DNA of 64,000 nt from Aeromonas australiensis (GCF_000819725.1 NZ_CDDH01000056.1:1-64000); one strand, 5' to 3'; shown: positions 1-8,741, counted from the stretch's first letter. Numbers and translations are program-made. Notes: a model not told the origin generated them from the letters alone.

Positions 1-495
1 GTGGCGGGCGAAGTAGTCGCTAAACTCCCCCGCCAGCAAAAAATCCCCAAGGGTCAGCTCGGGGCCAGCCCCCTGATGTTGACCATCTGCCAGCCAGGCC
101 CGAGCCTCCCGGTTGAACCGCAAAATCTCGGCGACAAAGCCGTAGAAACGGTGGCTCAACAGATTGCTGCGCTGGGCAAACAGGGTGTCGAGGTTGTGGC
201 CGTTATACTCCAGCCCCTCCGGGCTCTTCACCGAGAAGCTCATCTCGGCCGGTTGCCGCGCCATGCCGATCCGCGCCAGCAACTTCAAGAAGTTGGGGTA
301 GGTGCGATCGTTGAAGACAATAAAGCCGGTGTCGATGGCATAGCTGCGGCCAGCCTGATGCACATCGACGGTGGCGGTGTGGCCGCCCAGGGTCGGCGCC
401 GCCTCGAACAGGGTTATGTCATGGAGTTTGTGGAGCAGAAAACCGGCGGTGAGTCCCGAGATCCCTGAACCGACGATGGCGATCTTTTTCTTCAT
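1..495 (-). CDS. FAD/NAD(P)-binding oxidoreductase, C-terminus cut by window edge
   Basis: The reading frame begins at 495 and runs off the left edge, so only about 165 N-terminal residues are visible. It opens with MKKKIAIVGSGISGLTAG, a dinucleotide-binding GxGxxG fold, followed by an acidic end of the second strand (LFEAAPTLGGHTATV) typical of amine-oxidase-like flavoproteins. The start overlaps the stop of the upstream SDR gene by four bases (ATGA), indicating translational coupling. In related genomes such flavoproteins sit downstream of phrB in a light- or singlet-oxygen-responsive operon; that role is inferred from context. The exact substrate cannot be told. Confidence 0.8.
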   Translation of the reverse strand, partial: MKKKIAIVGSGISGLTAGFLLHKLHDITLFEAAPTLGGHTATVDVHQAGRSYAIDTGFIVFNDRTYPNFLKLLARIGMARQPAEMSFSVKSPEGLEYNGHNLDTLFAQRSNLLSHRFYGFVAEILRFNREARAWLADGQHQGAGPELTLGDFLLAGEFSDYFARH

Positions 496-1226
496 GAATG
501 GCTTCCTTTCGATACGAGTGCGCGACCAAGGCGCAGCCAGAGCCCCACCGGCAGCGCACCAAGCAGGCGCAGCAACCAGATGAAACGGCGGGGAAAGTGG
601 ATCTGGTGACGACCGGCGGTCAGCCCCTCCATGATGACGCGGGAGGCCTCTTCCACCGTCACCAGACAGGGCATGGGAAAATCATTTTTGGCGGTGAGCG
701 GCGTCTGGACAAAGCCCGGGCGGATCAGGGTCACCCCGATCCCTTTGCTGGCCAAATCGAGGCGCAAGGTATCCGTCAGATAGTCGAGAGCCGCCTTGGA
801 GGCACCATAGGCCTCGGCTCGCGGCAGCGGCAGCCAGCTCACCGACGAGCTGACGATGGCAAGGCGCGATCCCGCCCCGAGCAACGGCAAGAAGGCGGCC
901 AACGCATGGCCGGTGGCGGTCAGATTGGTTTCGATCACCCGGGCAAACAGCTCGCTGTCAAACCCCTCGCCGACATCCATGTACTCGCAGTTGCCTGCGT
1001 TAAGGATCAACAGATCGAGGGATGGCAGCGTAGCAGCCACCCCGCTCATTGCGGCCAGATCCCGGGCATCGAACTGCAGCGGCGTGACGCCATCCAGCCC
1101 CAGCGCCTGCAGCCGTTCGCCATCGCGGCCACAGCCCCACACCTGCCAGCCGGCACGCCGGTAATCCAGTGCCAGTTGACGACCGATGCCGGAGGTCGCC
1201 CCTGTAATAAGCACCCGGCCGCTCAT
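492..1226 (-). CDS. SDR family NAD(P)-dependent oxidoreductase
   Basis: A 244-residue short-chain dehydrogenase. The N-terminal cofactor motif GATSGIG, the NAG stretch (LILNAGN) and the catalytic Ser plus YxxxK (SSSVSW then YGASKAALD) are all present, so it should be an active NAD(P)(H)-dependent reductase or dehydrogenase. It overlaps the NTF2-like gene upstream (1223) and the flavoprotein gene downstream (495) by four bases each, so all belong to one transcript headed by the MerR regulator and photolyase. The substrate is unknown. Length and motifs are ordinary for the family. Confidence 0.88.
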   Translation of the reverse strand: MSGRVLITGATSGIGRQLALDYRRAGWQVWGCGRDGERLQALGLDGVTPLQFDARDLAAMSGVAATLPSLDLLILNAGNCEYMDVGEGFDSELFARVIETNLTATGHALAAFLPLLGAGSRLAIVSSSVSWLPLPRAEAYGASKAALDYLTDTLRLDLASKGIGVTLIRPGFVQTPLTAKNDFPMPCLVTVEEASRVIMEGLTAGRHQIHFPRRFIWLLRLLGALPVGLWLRLGRALVSKGSHS

Positions 1227-1651
1227 GCGCCAAGCCTCATCTTGATAGTGCGCACCACGGGCCCAAGCAGCGGCAACTGCTCGTAGAGCATGGCACCCAG
1301 GTCAAAATAGTCCCGGTGCTGGCACACCTTGCCCGCCTCGTCGAATTCGAGGCGGGTGGCCCCCTCCACCGTCACCGGCTCACCACCACGCAATCTGGGG
1401 TGAGAGAAGGTCATGGTCCAGCCGAGCCAGGCCTGCGGCCCTTGCTGCTGCTGACTGGTGATGACGAAGCGACAGTAAGCGAGGCGCTGATAGAGGGCGG
1501 CAAAATAGTCGCCAAGGGCCGCCAGCCCCTCGATACAGTGGGCCGGATCGGTAAAGACCACCTGTTCGGCATAGACCTCGGGCAAGCGGTGCAACTGCTG
1601 TTTGTCCAGTTGCTGATAGAGGCCAATAAAGCGGGCCAGCGGCTCGTTCAT
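1223..1651 (-). CDS. Nuclear transport factor 2-like (SnoaL-type) protein
   Basis: A 142-residue protein with the cone-shaped NTF2-like pattern: an N-terminal helix (FIGLYQQLDKQQLHRLPEVY), then YAEQVVFTDPAH, typical of SnoaL-like domains, and a C-terminal sheet ending in HRDYFDLGAMLYEQLP. It starts two bases after phrB ends and overlaps the SDR gene, so it is co-transcribed with both. Such small domains usually bind a hydrophobic ligand or act as isomerases; no catalytic assignment can be made here. Confidence 0.75.
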   Translation of the reverse strand: MNEPLARFIGLYQQLDKQQLHRLPEVYAEQVVFTDPAHCIEGLAALGDYFAALYQRLAYCRFVITSQQQQGPQAWLGWTMTFSHPRLRGGEPVTVEGATRLEFDEAGKVCQHRDYFDLGAMLYEQLPLLGPVVRTIKMRLGA

Positions 1652-1652
1652 G

Positions 1653-3074
1653 CTATATCTCCAGAGCGCGGAACATCTCGATGGCTCTCACCCGGGCAAC
1701 GGCGTGATCCACCATGGGGGCCGGATAAGATGTTACTCCCTTGAGTCGCAACCAGTCATGGGGCTGATGCACATAGGCAGTAGGGATATCGGCCAGTTCA
1801 GATACCCAAGTACGGATAAACTCCCCTTGTGGATCAAATCGTTGCCCCTGAGTGGTGGGGTTGAAGACCCGAAAATAGGGCGCCGCATCGGCGCCGGTGC
1901 CCGCCGCCCACTGCCAGCCGCCGTTGTTGGCCGCCAGATCCCCGTCAATGAGCCGACTCATGAAGTAATCCTCCCCGAGCCGCCAGTGGATATGGAGATC
2001 CTTGGTGAGAAAGCTCGCCACTATCATCCGTAGCCGGTTGTGCATCCAGCCGGTGGCGTTGATACAGCGCATCGCCGCATCGACGATGGGGTAGCCGGTG
2101 CGTCCCTCGCACCAGGCGGCAAAGGCATCCGGATCCCAACTCCACGGCAAGGCGGCGGTCTCCGCCTTGAAGGGGCGATTCATGGAGAGGGTCGGGATCA
2201 GTACCAGCAGGTGGCGATAGAACTCGCGCCAGACCAGCTCATTGAGCCAGACAAAGCCGGGCTGGGCCTTGGACTGGGGCCGATAGCCAAGCCGCTGCTG
2301 GAGCGCCGCCACACACTGGCGCGGGCTGATGACGCCTGCCGCCAGATAGGGGGAGAGCACGGACGTGCCCGCGATGGCAGGAAAATCGCGCTGTTCGCCA
2401 TAGTCGACCACGGCACGCTCCAGAAAAACATGCAGCCGACGCAGCGCTTCATCCTCTCCCACCGGCCAGCGCAGATCTGCGGTCAACTCACCGAGCGCCT
2501 CATCAACCCACTCACGCTCGGCCAGCGGCAGCCACGGCAGCGGCTCGCCACGGGGCGCAGGGGCGCGGTGAATGACAAACCCCTCCTCATCGAGGGCTTT
2601 GAGCCAGGCACGGCTAAAAGGGGTGAAGACCTTGAACATCTCACCCGACCCGGTCAGCACCCGCCCCGGCGGCAATACGCAACAGCCGTTGAACCAGTGG
2701 CAGCTCACCGCCTGCTCTGCCAGCGCGGCGCTGACGGCATGGTCGCGGCGCTGCTCGTCGATCTCGATAGCCTGATTGGCGTAGAGTTGGGTCACCCCCA
2801 GCTCTCGGCTTAAATCAGCCATCGCTGCGGGCACCTCGGCAAAGGTCTCCACTCGCAGCAGATGGAGCGGGATGCCAAGCGCCGCCAGCTCGCGCCCCAG
2901 CAAATCCACCTGCGCCAACATAAAGCGCTGACGGATGGGGGCCATTTTGTGCTGCCGCCACTGGCTGGGGGAGATGATAAAGAGCGCGGCCACCGGTTCA
3001 TCACCGGCGCAGGCATGGCGTAGCGCCGGGTTGTCGGCAAGGCGCAGATCGTTGCGCAACCAGACCAGTTTCAT
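1653..3074 (-). CDS. phrB: Deoxyribodipyrimidine photolyase
   Basis: A 473-residue CPD photolyase that uses light and FADH- to split cyclobutane pyrimidine dimers. The N-terminal photolyase domain begins MKLVWLRNDLRLADNPAL. The FAD-binding C-terminal half contains FVWLNELVWREFYRH, GRTGYPIVDAAMRC, GWMHNRLRMIVASFL and the WQWAAGTGADAAPYFRVFNP region. The start at 3074 is preferred over a longer frame because GGGAGGAAAAAGTC precedes the ATG and because this ATG overlaps the MerR gene stop. The pairing with a MerR regulator upstream and with ybgA nearby is common in gammaproteobacteria. Regulation by the adjacent MerR protein is an inference. Confidence 0.95.
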   Translation of the reverse strand: MKLVWLRNDLRLADNPALRHACAGDEPVAALFIISPSQWRQHKMAPIRQRFMLAQVDLLGRELAALGIPLHLLRVETFAEVPAAMADLSRELGVTQLYANQAIEIDEQRRDHAVSAALAEQAVSCHWFNGCCVLPPGRVLTGSGEMFKVFTPFSRAWLKALDEEGFVIHRAPAPRGEPLPWLPLAEREWVDEALGELTADLRWPVGEDEALRRLHVFLERAVVDYGEQRDFPAIAGTSVLSPYLAAGVISPRQCVAALQQRLGYRPQSKAQPGFVWLNELVWREFYRHLLVLIPTLSMNRPFKAETAALPWSWDPDAFAAWCEGRTGYPIVDAAMRCINATGWMHNRLRMIVASFLTKDLHIHWRLGEDYFMSRLIDGDLAANNGGWQWAAGTGADAAPYFRVFNPTTQGQRFDPQGEFIRTWVSELADIPTAYVHQPHDWLRLKGVTSYPAPMVDHAVARVRAIEMFRALEI

Positions 3075-3958
3075 GACTTTTTCCTCCCGCGTCCGCTGGC
3101 GCCAGCCGCAGCTGACGCGTCCAACATCAACTCGGCAAGACTCGCCTGCCAACCGTGGGCTTTAAGCCACTCGTCATCGTAGAGGCGCCCCAGCTCGCCA
3201 AACAGGCGCGTACCGGCGGGCCAACCGGCGGCCAGCTCCTGTTTGCCGAGCCCAGCCCCCAGCAATACCAGCCAGGGGGTAACGGCACGCCCCTCCAGCA
3301 GGCTGGTATGGCGCGGCTCCACCGCCCCCAGCAGTTGCACCTCATAGCCCTGACCGATCAGCTCGTAGGCGGCCCAGACCAGATCGAGGGGGCCAACCTG
3401 TCCCCAGCTCGCCAGCGTGATCGGCACGCCCTTCTCCTGCTCGATCAGGTGACGGGCGAAGCGGGTATGGAGCCAACCCAGCCACACCTGTTGCAGCAGC
3501 TCGCCATCGGGCCGCTCACGCCACAGCCCGAGCAGCCGCTCTACCAGCGGTTGCAGCACCCGGCTGCGCACCAGCTCGAACGGGTAGCTCGCCAGCAGAT
3601 CGTTAAGCTCGGCCTCCGCCTTGCGCTGGTTGAAGGCGAGTAATGCCTGACTGAACTGCTCCAGGGTCTGCTGCCAGTGATCACTCACCGGCTCGGAATG
3701 GGGTTCGCTCAAGAGCCCCTTCACCTGCCCGATACTCACTCCCCGCTCCAGCCAGCTCAGGATCTCGCCGATCTGGCGAATATCCTGCTCGCTGTAGAGG
3801 CGGTGGCCCTTTTCGGTGCGAGCCGGTTGCACCAGACCGTAGCGGCGCTGCCAGGCACGCAGGGTCACGGCGTTGACGCCGGTAAGATGAGAGACCTCGC
3901 GAATGGGGTAGATCCCTTCATCAGCCAGAGGAGCAACTTCTTGCGGTAAATCAGACAT
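3071..3958 (-). CDS. MerR family transcriptional regulator
   Basis: About 295 residues. An N-terminal MerR winged helix is visible (IYPIREVSHLTGVNAVTLR, then AWQRRYGLVQPARTEKGHR), followed by the EQDIRQIGEI helix. The C-terminal part (LVWAAYELIGQGYEVQLLG and onward) resembles the cobalamin-binding half of CarH/LitR-type light sensors, but no clear cobalamin-ligating DxHxxG motif is seen, so B12 sensing is doubtful. The gene heads the phrB operon and overlaps phrB by four bases. The ATG at 3958 is favoured; a TTG fifteen bases upstream is an alternative start. It probably controls its own operon. Confidence 0.82.
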   Translation of the reverse strand: MSDLPQEVAPLADEGIYPIREVSHLTGVNAVTLRAWQRRYGLVQPARTEKGHRLYSEQDIRQIGEILSWLERGVSIGQVKGLLSEPHSEPVSDHWQQTLEQFSQALLAFNQRKAEAELNDLLASYPFELVRSRVLQPLVERLLGLWRERPDGELLQQVWLGWLHTRFARHLIEQEKGVPITLASWGQVGPLDLVWAAYELIGQGYEVQLLGAVEPRHTSLLEGRAVTPWLVLLGAGLGKQELAAGWPAGTRLFGELGRLYDDEWLKAHGWQASLAELMLDASAAAGASGRGRKKS

Positions 3959-4026
3959 GACAACGTCCATCAAACAGAGGTGTAAAGCGTCCGGTGCAAA
4001 TCATGCACCGGGGCAACAGAACGGAT

Positions 4027-4083
4027 TCAGAGCCCGTAACGCAATTTGAGCGTGTCGGGGTGAAGGTCGAGATAGACCTGCTC
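4027..4083 (-). repeat. Partial duplication of the 3' end of ybgA
   Basis: This stretch repeats the last roughly 57 bases of the adjacent ybgA gene (4104-4160) with a few substitutions. Read on the minus strand it encodes VYLDLHPDTLKLRYGL plus a stop, against VYLNPHPDTLKLRYGL in ybgA. It lies directly downstream of the true stop codon and has no start of its own. It looks like a small tandem duplication or a trace of recombination with a diverged allele. Confidence 0.8.
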
Positions 4084-4103
4084 GACCCTACAAAACAGCC
4101 TTC

Positions 4104-5051
4104 TCAGAGCCCATAGCGCAATTTGAGCGTATCGGGGTGCGGATTGAGATAAACCTGCTCGGCGAGATAGGGATTGGGGTACTCGCGCAGGTAGTGACGG
4201 ATCAGGGTGAGCGGCACCAGCAAGGGGAAGATACCGGTGCGGTACTTGTCGATGGTATCGGCAAGCTCCTGCTTCTGGGCCGGGGTCAGCACTCGCTTGA
4301 AGTAGCCTTGCAGGTGCATCAGCACATTGGTGTGACTGCGACGGTTGGCACGCAGGGTCAACGCCGTCATCAAGCCCTTGATATAGTTGTCGGCCACCTC
4401 CTGCAAATTGGTGGACTTGCCCAGATTGCCGAGCAGCTTGCCGAGGATGCGGTAGTGGGTGGTGGCATGGGAGAGCACCAGATACTTGTAGCGGGAGTGG
4501 AAGCGGATCAGCGCAGAGGCGGTAATGCCTCGGGCGCAGAGCTGCTGCCAGTCGTGGTAGGCGAAGACCCGCAGCACAAAGTTCTCCCGCAGGATGGGGT
4601 CGCACAGGCGGCCATCTTCCTCTACCGGCAGCAGGGGATTGGCCTCCATCAACGCCTTGGCAAACAGACCGATCCCCTCCTTGGCACTCCCCTCGTTGTT
4701 GGCGCCATAGACCTTGACCCGCTCCATGCCGCAGCTGGGAGATTTGGCGCAGAGGATATAGCCGGAGATAAAGTCGAGCTGGCGTGCCTTCTGCTCGCTG
4801 AAGGCAATCAGCTTTTCGGTGACATCGAAGCTACCGTTGCTCGCCTCGGCGCGGATCTCGCCGTGACGCTTGACCAGCCGGATGGCGGCGCGAGGCGCCC
4901 CTAGACCAATAGCCATCTCGGGACAGACGGGGTGATAGTCAAAGTGAGCGCCAAGATCCCGTTCACAGAAGCTGGAGCGCTTGTGGCCCCCATCGAAACG
5001 TACCTCTTGTCCCAGCAGGCAGGCACTGATACCGACTTTAATCTTGTACAT
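4104..5051 (-). CDS. ybgA: DUF523/DUF1722 protein YbgA
   Basis: A 315-residue two-domain protein. The N-terminal DUF523 part has VGISACLLGQEVRFDGGHK and the cysteine-bearing VCPEMAIGLGAPR and CAKSPSCGMERV stretches. The C-terminal DUF1722 part ends in the HPDTLKLRYGL tail. In Escherichia coli ybgA is adjacent to phr, and the same neighbourhood is seen here. DUF523 proteins have been linked to 2-thiouracil desulfidase activity, but the role of this fusion is not established. It is a stand-alone gene with its own upstream region (5052-5170). Confidence 0.88.
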   Translation of the reverse strand: MYKIKVGISACLLGQEVRFDGGHKRSSFCERDLGAHFDYHPVCPEMAIGLGAPRAAIRLVKRHGEIRAEASNGSFDVTEKLIAFSEQKARQLDFISGYILCAKSPSCGMERVKVYGANNEGSAKEGIGLFAKALMEANPLLPVEEDGRLCDPILRENFVLRVFAYHDWQQLCARGITASALIRFHSRYKYLVLSHATTHYRILGKLLGNLGKSTNLQEVADNYIKGLMTALTLRANRRSHTNVLMHLQGYFKRVLTPAQKQELADTIDKYRTGIFPLLVPLTLIRHYLREYPNPYLAEQVYLNPHPDTLKLRYGL

Positions 5052-5170
5052 GATGACGCTCCTTGTATAAGCATTGATTCAGTTATAGCAGTTATACAAA
5101 GAAATGGAAGTTGTATAACTATTATCGACTGATACGGCACAAGGAGAAAAAAGAGATCACCGGAAAAAGA

Positions 5171-5196
5171 AAAAAACCCATGGCGAACGCCATGGG
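5171..5196 (-). terminator. Rho-independent terminator of the outer-membrane barrel gene
   Basis: On the minus strand an 8-bp stem CCCATGGC/GCCATGGG with a four-base loop is followed by a run of at least six T residues. It lies about 35 bases past the stop codon of the barrel gene at 5233. Confidence 0.85.
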
Positions 5197-5232
5197 TAAA
5201 TATCAAGACACTACGGACTACGGGAAGGAAAA

Positions 5233-5874
5233 TTAGAAGCTGTACTTCACACCCAGGCTGGAGATGGAACCTTTTTGCAGATCCCAGTTGCGATAGGTGT
5301 AATCGGCAGTCAGTGCCCAGTTCTGGTTGAGCTTGTAGGCACCGCCCACCTTGAAGTCGTGCATATCGTCGGTCATGTTGGCGTAGCGATAAGCGGTGGA
5401 GAGCTCGATGTCGCCGATGTCGTAGCGCAGGCCCACTTCACCGTACATGCTGCCGCTATCCTTGCGAGCGACCGCATCCCAGCCCTTACCGGCAACATTA
5501 TTCGCCAGCTCACGCTCCAGGGTGTAGCCCATCACACCGGTTTCACCATAGAGATTGAGACCAGTGCTCAGCGGGGTAAAGAGACCCATACCAATGCTGG
5601 AAATGGACATGCTGTCATTGCCATCGTTGCGGGAGGTATATTCGGTCCCGGCACGACCGTAGAAGTTGGAGCCAAAGCTCTTGGAGAGATCCAGGCTCAG
5701 ACCGCCAAAATCACGGGCTCCTTTGCTGTCATTGCTGAAGGTACCGTTGAGATAGTCGGATTTGGTGTGCGCCCAGGTAGCAGCGCCCTTACCGTAGCTA
5801 AAGGCATCCTGCGCCAGGACGGAAGTAGAAGCCAACCCGGCCAGAACCAGAAGAGAGACAGTTGCTTTTTTCAT
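5233..5874 (-). CDS. Outer-membrane beta-barrel protein
   Basis: A 213-residue exported protein. A Sec signal peptide (MKKATVSLLVLAGLASTSVLAQ) ends in an A-x-A-type cleavage site. The mature part is rich in alternating aromatic and polar strands and ends in LGVKYSF; the terminal Phe is the typical BAM recognition signal. It resembles small OmpA-like barrel or opacity-type proteins of about eight strands. It is a single gene followed by its own terminator. The ligand or function is unknown. Confidence 0.85.
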   Translation of the reverse strand: MKKATVSLLVLAGLASTSVLAQDAFSYGKGAATWAHTKSDYLNGTFSNDSKGARDFGGLSLDLSKSFGSNFYGRAGTEYTSRNDGNDSMSISSIGMGLFTPLSTGLNLYGETGVMGYTLERELANNVAGKGWDAVARKDSGSMYGEVGLRYDIGDIELSTAYRYANMTDDMHDFKVGGAYKLNQNWALTADYTYRNWDLQKGSISSLGVKYSF

Positions 5875-6024
5875 GATGATAACTCCATGTGATTGGGCCC
5901 GTTGCTAGCGAGCAGGTATGGAGTCATTGTGCAGTCAGGTTCCCGGCTTGCCGAGCTGCAAGCTGTTGCAGAACCATGTCAGATGTAAGCAGATATTGCA
6001 GGGGGTGTCAGCGGCAACAAGTTG

Positions 6025-6051
6025 CCGGCCCACACGGTTTACATGGGCCGG
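6025..6051 (-). terminator. Strong hairpin downstream of the DUF3157 gene
   Basis: Eight-base arms CCGGCCCA (6025-6032) and TGGGCCGG (6044-6051) sit 13 bases past the DUF3157 stop. There is no clean T-run, so it may be a stabilising 3' hairpin or a weak terminator. Confidence 0.5.
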
Positions 6052-6063
6052 AACAACGCCAAA

Positions 6064-6636
6064 TCAGCGGAAGACCACCTCGTCAATTTCGACCCGCACT
6101 AGCGGCTGACCAGTCAATCCGGCAGGACGGGGGATCTCGAGGGCCAGCGACGAACGGGCTTGACCCTTGCGCAGATAGGTCTCCGGCAGGCGGTTCTCGG
6201 CGACCCAGAAGCGGGCCTCCTGACGGCTCAGCTGCACCCCGTCAGCGCTGAACAGGGTCACCATGCCGCGCACACCGACCACATTGCGGGTACCGGTATT
6301 GCTCACCATAAAGGTCAGCGCCAGCGGATCAGATCCCTCGATCTTGTCCAGCTTGACCACCACACCGTCACGCGCCATCTGGGCAAGCAGCTCCGGATTG
6401 GCCTTGGCCTGATCGGTCAGCACCGGGGCTGCGATTGCCACCACGTCCCCAACCTTCCCTTCAGCAGCCACGCCCTGTACGGACTCGGCCGGTTTGACCA
6501 CCAGATACTCCCAGGTGAAGTCGTCGTTGAGCTGAACCTGTCGACCATCGGGCAGCGTCACCTGAGAAAGAGGGGCAGCCTGCGCCAATACGGGGGAGAG
6601 GCACAGGGCAATCAGCAGACGGGAGAAGGGTTTCAT
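6064..6636 (-). CDS. DUF3157 family exported protein
   Basis: A 190-residue protein with a signal peptide (RLLIALCLSPVLAQAAP) and the LPDGRQVQLNDDFTWEYL segment that marks DUF3157 proteins of Vibrio and Aeromonas. The second half (LTFMVSNTGTRNVVGVRG and onward) looks like an immunoglobulin-like sandwich and probably lies in the periplasm. It is monocistronic, with a hairpin after the stop. No biochemical role is known. Confidence 0.75.
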   Translation of the reverse strand: MKPFSRLLIALCLSPVLAQAAPLSQVTLPDGRQVQLNDDFTWEYLVVKPAESVQGVAAEGKVGDVVAIAAPVLTDQAKANPELLAQMARDGVVVKLDKIEGSDPLALTFMVSNTGTRNVVGVRGMVTLFSADGVQLSRQEARFWVAENRLPETYLRKGQARSSLALEIPRPAGLTGQPLVRVEIDEVVFR

Positions 6637-6742
6637 AGGGCGAAGCTCGGTAACGGGTGAAAGGGCGACAGTATAAACAGTCCCGTCGCCCCTTGCCTAT
6701 GACGGCACTCACGTTCTGGCACCCGCATCCCTTGCCCGCAGG

Positions 6743-7579
6743 CTAGATGGCGAGATCGTGCCGCTCTTGCTGCACCATATCCAGGGTTACCAGATCAAAA
6801 TTGGTTCCTTTGAGAGCCCGCAGAATATCAGGTTGCAAATCAAAGGCCTGCGCACGCTGATGTTCTGGCAGACGAACCCGGGCCAGGGTCGTGGAGCAAT
6901 CACACAGGGTATGGAAGAAGACTTTCGCCTCATCCAGCCCCATGTCGGCCAACATCTGTTCCGCCTGGTCCACCATCCGCAGATAGCGCTGTTTCAACTG
7001 CCGCGGGTTGGCAAAGCGGTTGCTCAGACACCCATTGCTCCCCTTGCCCCAACGACCGAGCTGACGCTTGTTGAAGCCGTAACGATAATCACGGCGCATC
7101 AATCCGTTGTCGGCAAAAAACCAGAGGGTGTTGGCAGGCAGAGAGCCGAACTGGGCAAGATAATCATCACGCTCCTCCACCGCTGCCGGAACCAATAACG
7201 GCAGATGAGCCCATTGCGGACGAGTCTGCACATACTCCCCAATGCGGCGAACCGGGTCGATCAGCCCTTCCATATTGGGCAGGCGATCGCAAAAGACGAT
7301 CTCATCACTTTTGATAACCCAGTGTTCAATACCATAACGCTGACAATAACGGCGGGCACGGGATACTTCGCTACGGCTGCGGGTCGGATTATCGAGGGTA
7401 ATTGCGTGGATTTTCACACCGGCAGCGCGGCATAGCTCGATGCTGTAACAGGATTCCAACCGTCCCGAAAAAGAGACAACCAGCTCGTCAAAACTGGCCA
7501 GTCGCTCAATCAGCAGCAGCTCCCTGGCTTGAAAAGAGTGATCGTATCCCTGATTCAGTACAACTACATTGGCACCCAT
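6743..7579 (-). CDS. LarE/ExsB-like alpha-hydrolase-fold protein with degenerate PP-loop
   Basis: A 278-residue protein whose order of segments matches LarE-type sulfur transferases: a strand into a P-loop-like turn (residues 33-43, LVVSFSGRLES), then VKIHAITLDNPTRSRSEVSR, GIEHWVIKSDE, and a C-terminal half ending LKGTNFDLVTLDM. In active PP-loop enzymes the turn reads SGGxDS; here it is SGRLES, so the second Gly and the Asp are replaced. It also lacks a clear cysteine motif for sulfur donation. I infer a divergent family member that may not bind ATP in the usual way. No larB or larC lies nearby. Confidence 0.6.
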   Translation of the reverse strand: MGANVVVLNQGYDHSFQARELLLIERLASFDELVVSFSGRLESCYSIELCRAAGVKIHAITLDNPTRSRSEVSRARRYCQRYGIEHWVIKSDEIVFCDRLPNMEGLIDPVRRIGEYVQTRPQWAHLPLLVPAAVEERDDYLAQFGSLPANTLWFFADNGLMRRDYRYGFNKRQLGRWGKGSNGCLSNRFANPRQLKQRYLRMVDQAEQMLADMGLDEAKVFFHTLCDCSTTLARVRLPEHQRAQAFDLQPDILRALKGTNFDLVTLDMVQQERHDLAI

Positions 7580-7658
7580 TAAACAGCTCCGGATGATGAA
7601 CAGGTGCAGTATTGTGCGGCAAACAAACTGAATAGACCCTTAAAGAGTCAGGTTAAAA

Positions 7659-7937
7659 TTAAAACTTGATGATTATTTCCCGTGATTTTGCCGCTATCTC
7701 TTCACTTTCTGCGTCATAAATCCGCAATCTTGCCTGACGCACCTGATGGGCACGCAAGAAACCCTGCGCCTGATCCAGTGAGGTAAAGGTCAGGCTGGCG
7801 CCCTCGCTGTCGGTCAGGCAGAGGCACTCCCCTTCCGCTTCGACACAGAGCTGATAGCCACTACCATCCTTGCAGGCGATGATCAGGGTCGCCTCGGGAT
7901 AGTGACTGAGCCAATTGCGAAACCGGCCATGCTCCAT
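7659..7937 (-). CDS. Small DUF6482-like protein
   Basis: A 92-residue protein without signal peptide or membrane segment. The arrangement YQLCVEAEGECLCLTD, SLTFTSLDQAQGFLRAH and ARLRIYDAESEE resembles the DUF6482 family of short gammaproteobacterial proteins; this match is from memory and not certain. It ends at a conventional stop and follows the HAD hydrolase gene on the same strand after 18 bases, so the two are probably co-transcribed. Function unknown. Confidence 0.65.
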   Translation of the reverse strand: MEHGRFRNWLSHYPEATLIIACKDGSGYQLCVEAEGECLCLTDSEGASLTFTSLDQAQGFLRAHQVRQARLRIYDAESEEIAAKSREIIIKF

Positions 7938-7955
7938 AGTGCTCCCAAAGGGGCA

Positions 7956-8567
7956 TCACCCCTTGCCGGCGGCGGGCAAACAGCCCAGCTCACCCAGTTG
8001 CTGGCGGCAACTTGCCGCGTCGGTAAAGACGATCCCCCTGATGCCGAGGGCCTCGGCGGCAGCAATGTTGGCGGGGCTGTCATCGATGAAGATGCACTCT
8101 GCCGGTTTCAGATCGAACGACACCAGCAGATAGCGATAGATATCCGGCTCCGGCTTCATCATCCGTACCCGCGCCGATACCACCTTGCCGCTGAAGAAGC
8201 GCCAGAAATCCTGATGCTGCTCCAGCCAATCGATGCTGGCATGGCCCATGTTGGAGAGGGCATACAGGGTGTGTCCCGCCCCGTGCAGCTCGGCTATCAG
8301 GGTTAGCATAGCGGGATCTGGCAGCAGGGAGGCAGGAACGGCCTGTAAAATGGCCAGATTCTGTGCCGCCGAAAGGCCGGTGCGCGCTTGCGCTTCCCGG
8401 GCCATGGTGTGGAGCGACATGGTGCCCCTGTCTACCTCCAGCCAGTCCGGGTGGTTAAAGAGCTGCTCGGCCAACTGTTCGGCCCCTTGCGGGCCACGCA
8501 CCGAACGCACTATGCCTACCGGATCCCAGCTCACCACCACCCGTCCCAGATCGAAAATAATCGCCAT
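7956..8567 (-). CDS. HAD-IA family hydrolase (YihX-like)
   Basis: A 203-residue haloacid-dehalogenase-fold phosphatase. Motif I is IFDLGRVVV near the N-terminus, with the nucleophile Asp but Gly in place of the second Asp, as in YihX-type sugar-phosphate phosphatases. Motif II is the Ser in YALSNMG, the motif III Lys is in MMKPEPDIY, and motif IV is FIDDSPANI. The small cap region lies between residues 15 and 90. Likely a phosphomonoesterase on small metabolites. It is transcribed away from pheA and followed closely by the DUF6482-like gene. Confidence 0.88.
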   Translation of the reverse strand: MAIIFDLGRVVVSWDPVGIVRSVRGPQGAEQLAEQLFNHPDWLEVDRGTMSLHTMAREAQARTGLSAAQNLAILQAVPASLLPDPAMLTLIAELHGAGHTLYALSNMGHASIDWLEQHQDFWRFFSGKVVSARVRMMKPEPDIYRYLLVSFDLKPAECIFIDDSPANIAAAEALGIRGIVFTDAASCRQQLGELGCLPAAGKG

Positions 8568-8741
8568 CGTTTTTCCCTCCCCTACTGGGTTTTAGTCATC
8601 AAAACAGAGTCAATAGAAGATCGCTTATACGCCATTTTCTTAACCGGATACCCTGCCCCCATCCCTGCCCGCGGGCAAGTTTTACTTGCATCAGACCGGC
8701 AAATCCCTTAATGGTTATGACGTTACTTCAAGGACACACCT

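Noticed and set aside
498-1286. Long plus-strand frame opposite the SDR gene
   Set aside because: It is an antisense shadow in GC-rich coding DNA. The SDR motifs on the minus strand decide the case.
4027-4605. A 192-codon minus-strand frame inside ybgA
   Set aside because: It is out of frame with the DUF523/DUF1722 protein and rich in Ala, Pro and Arg; only its tail is the duplicated ybgA end.
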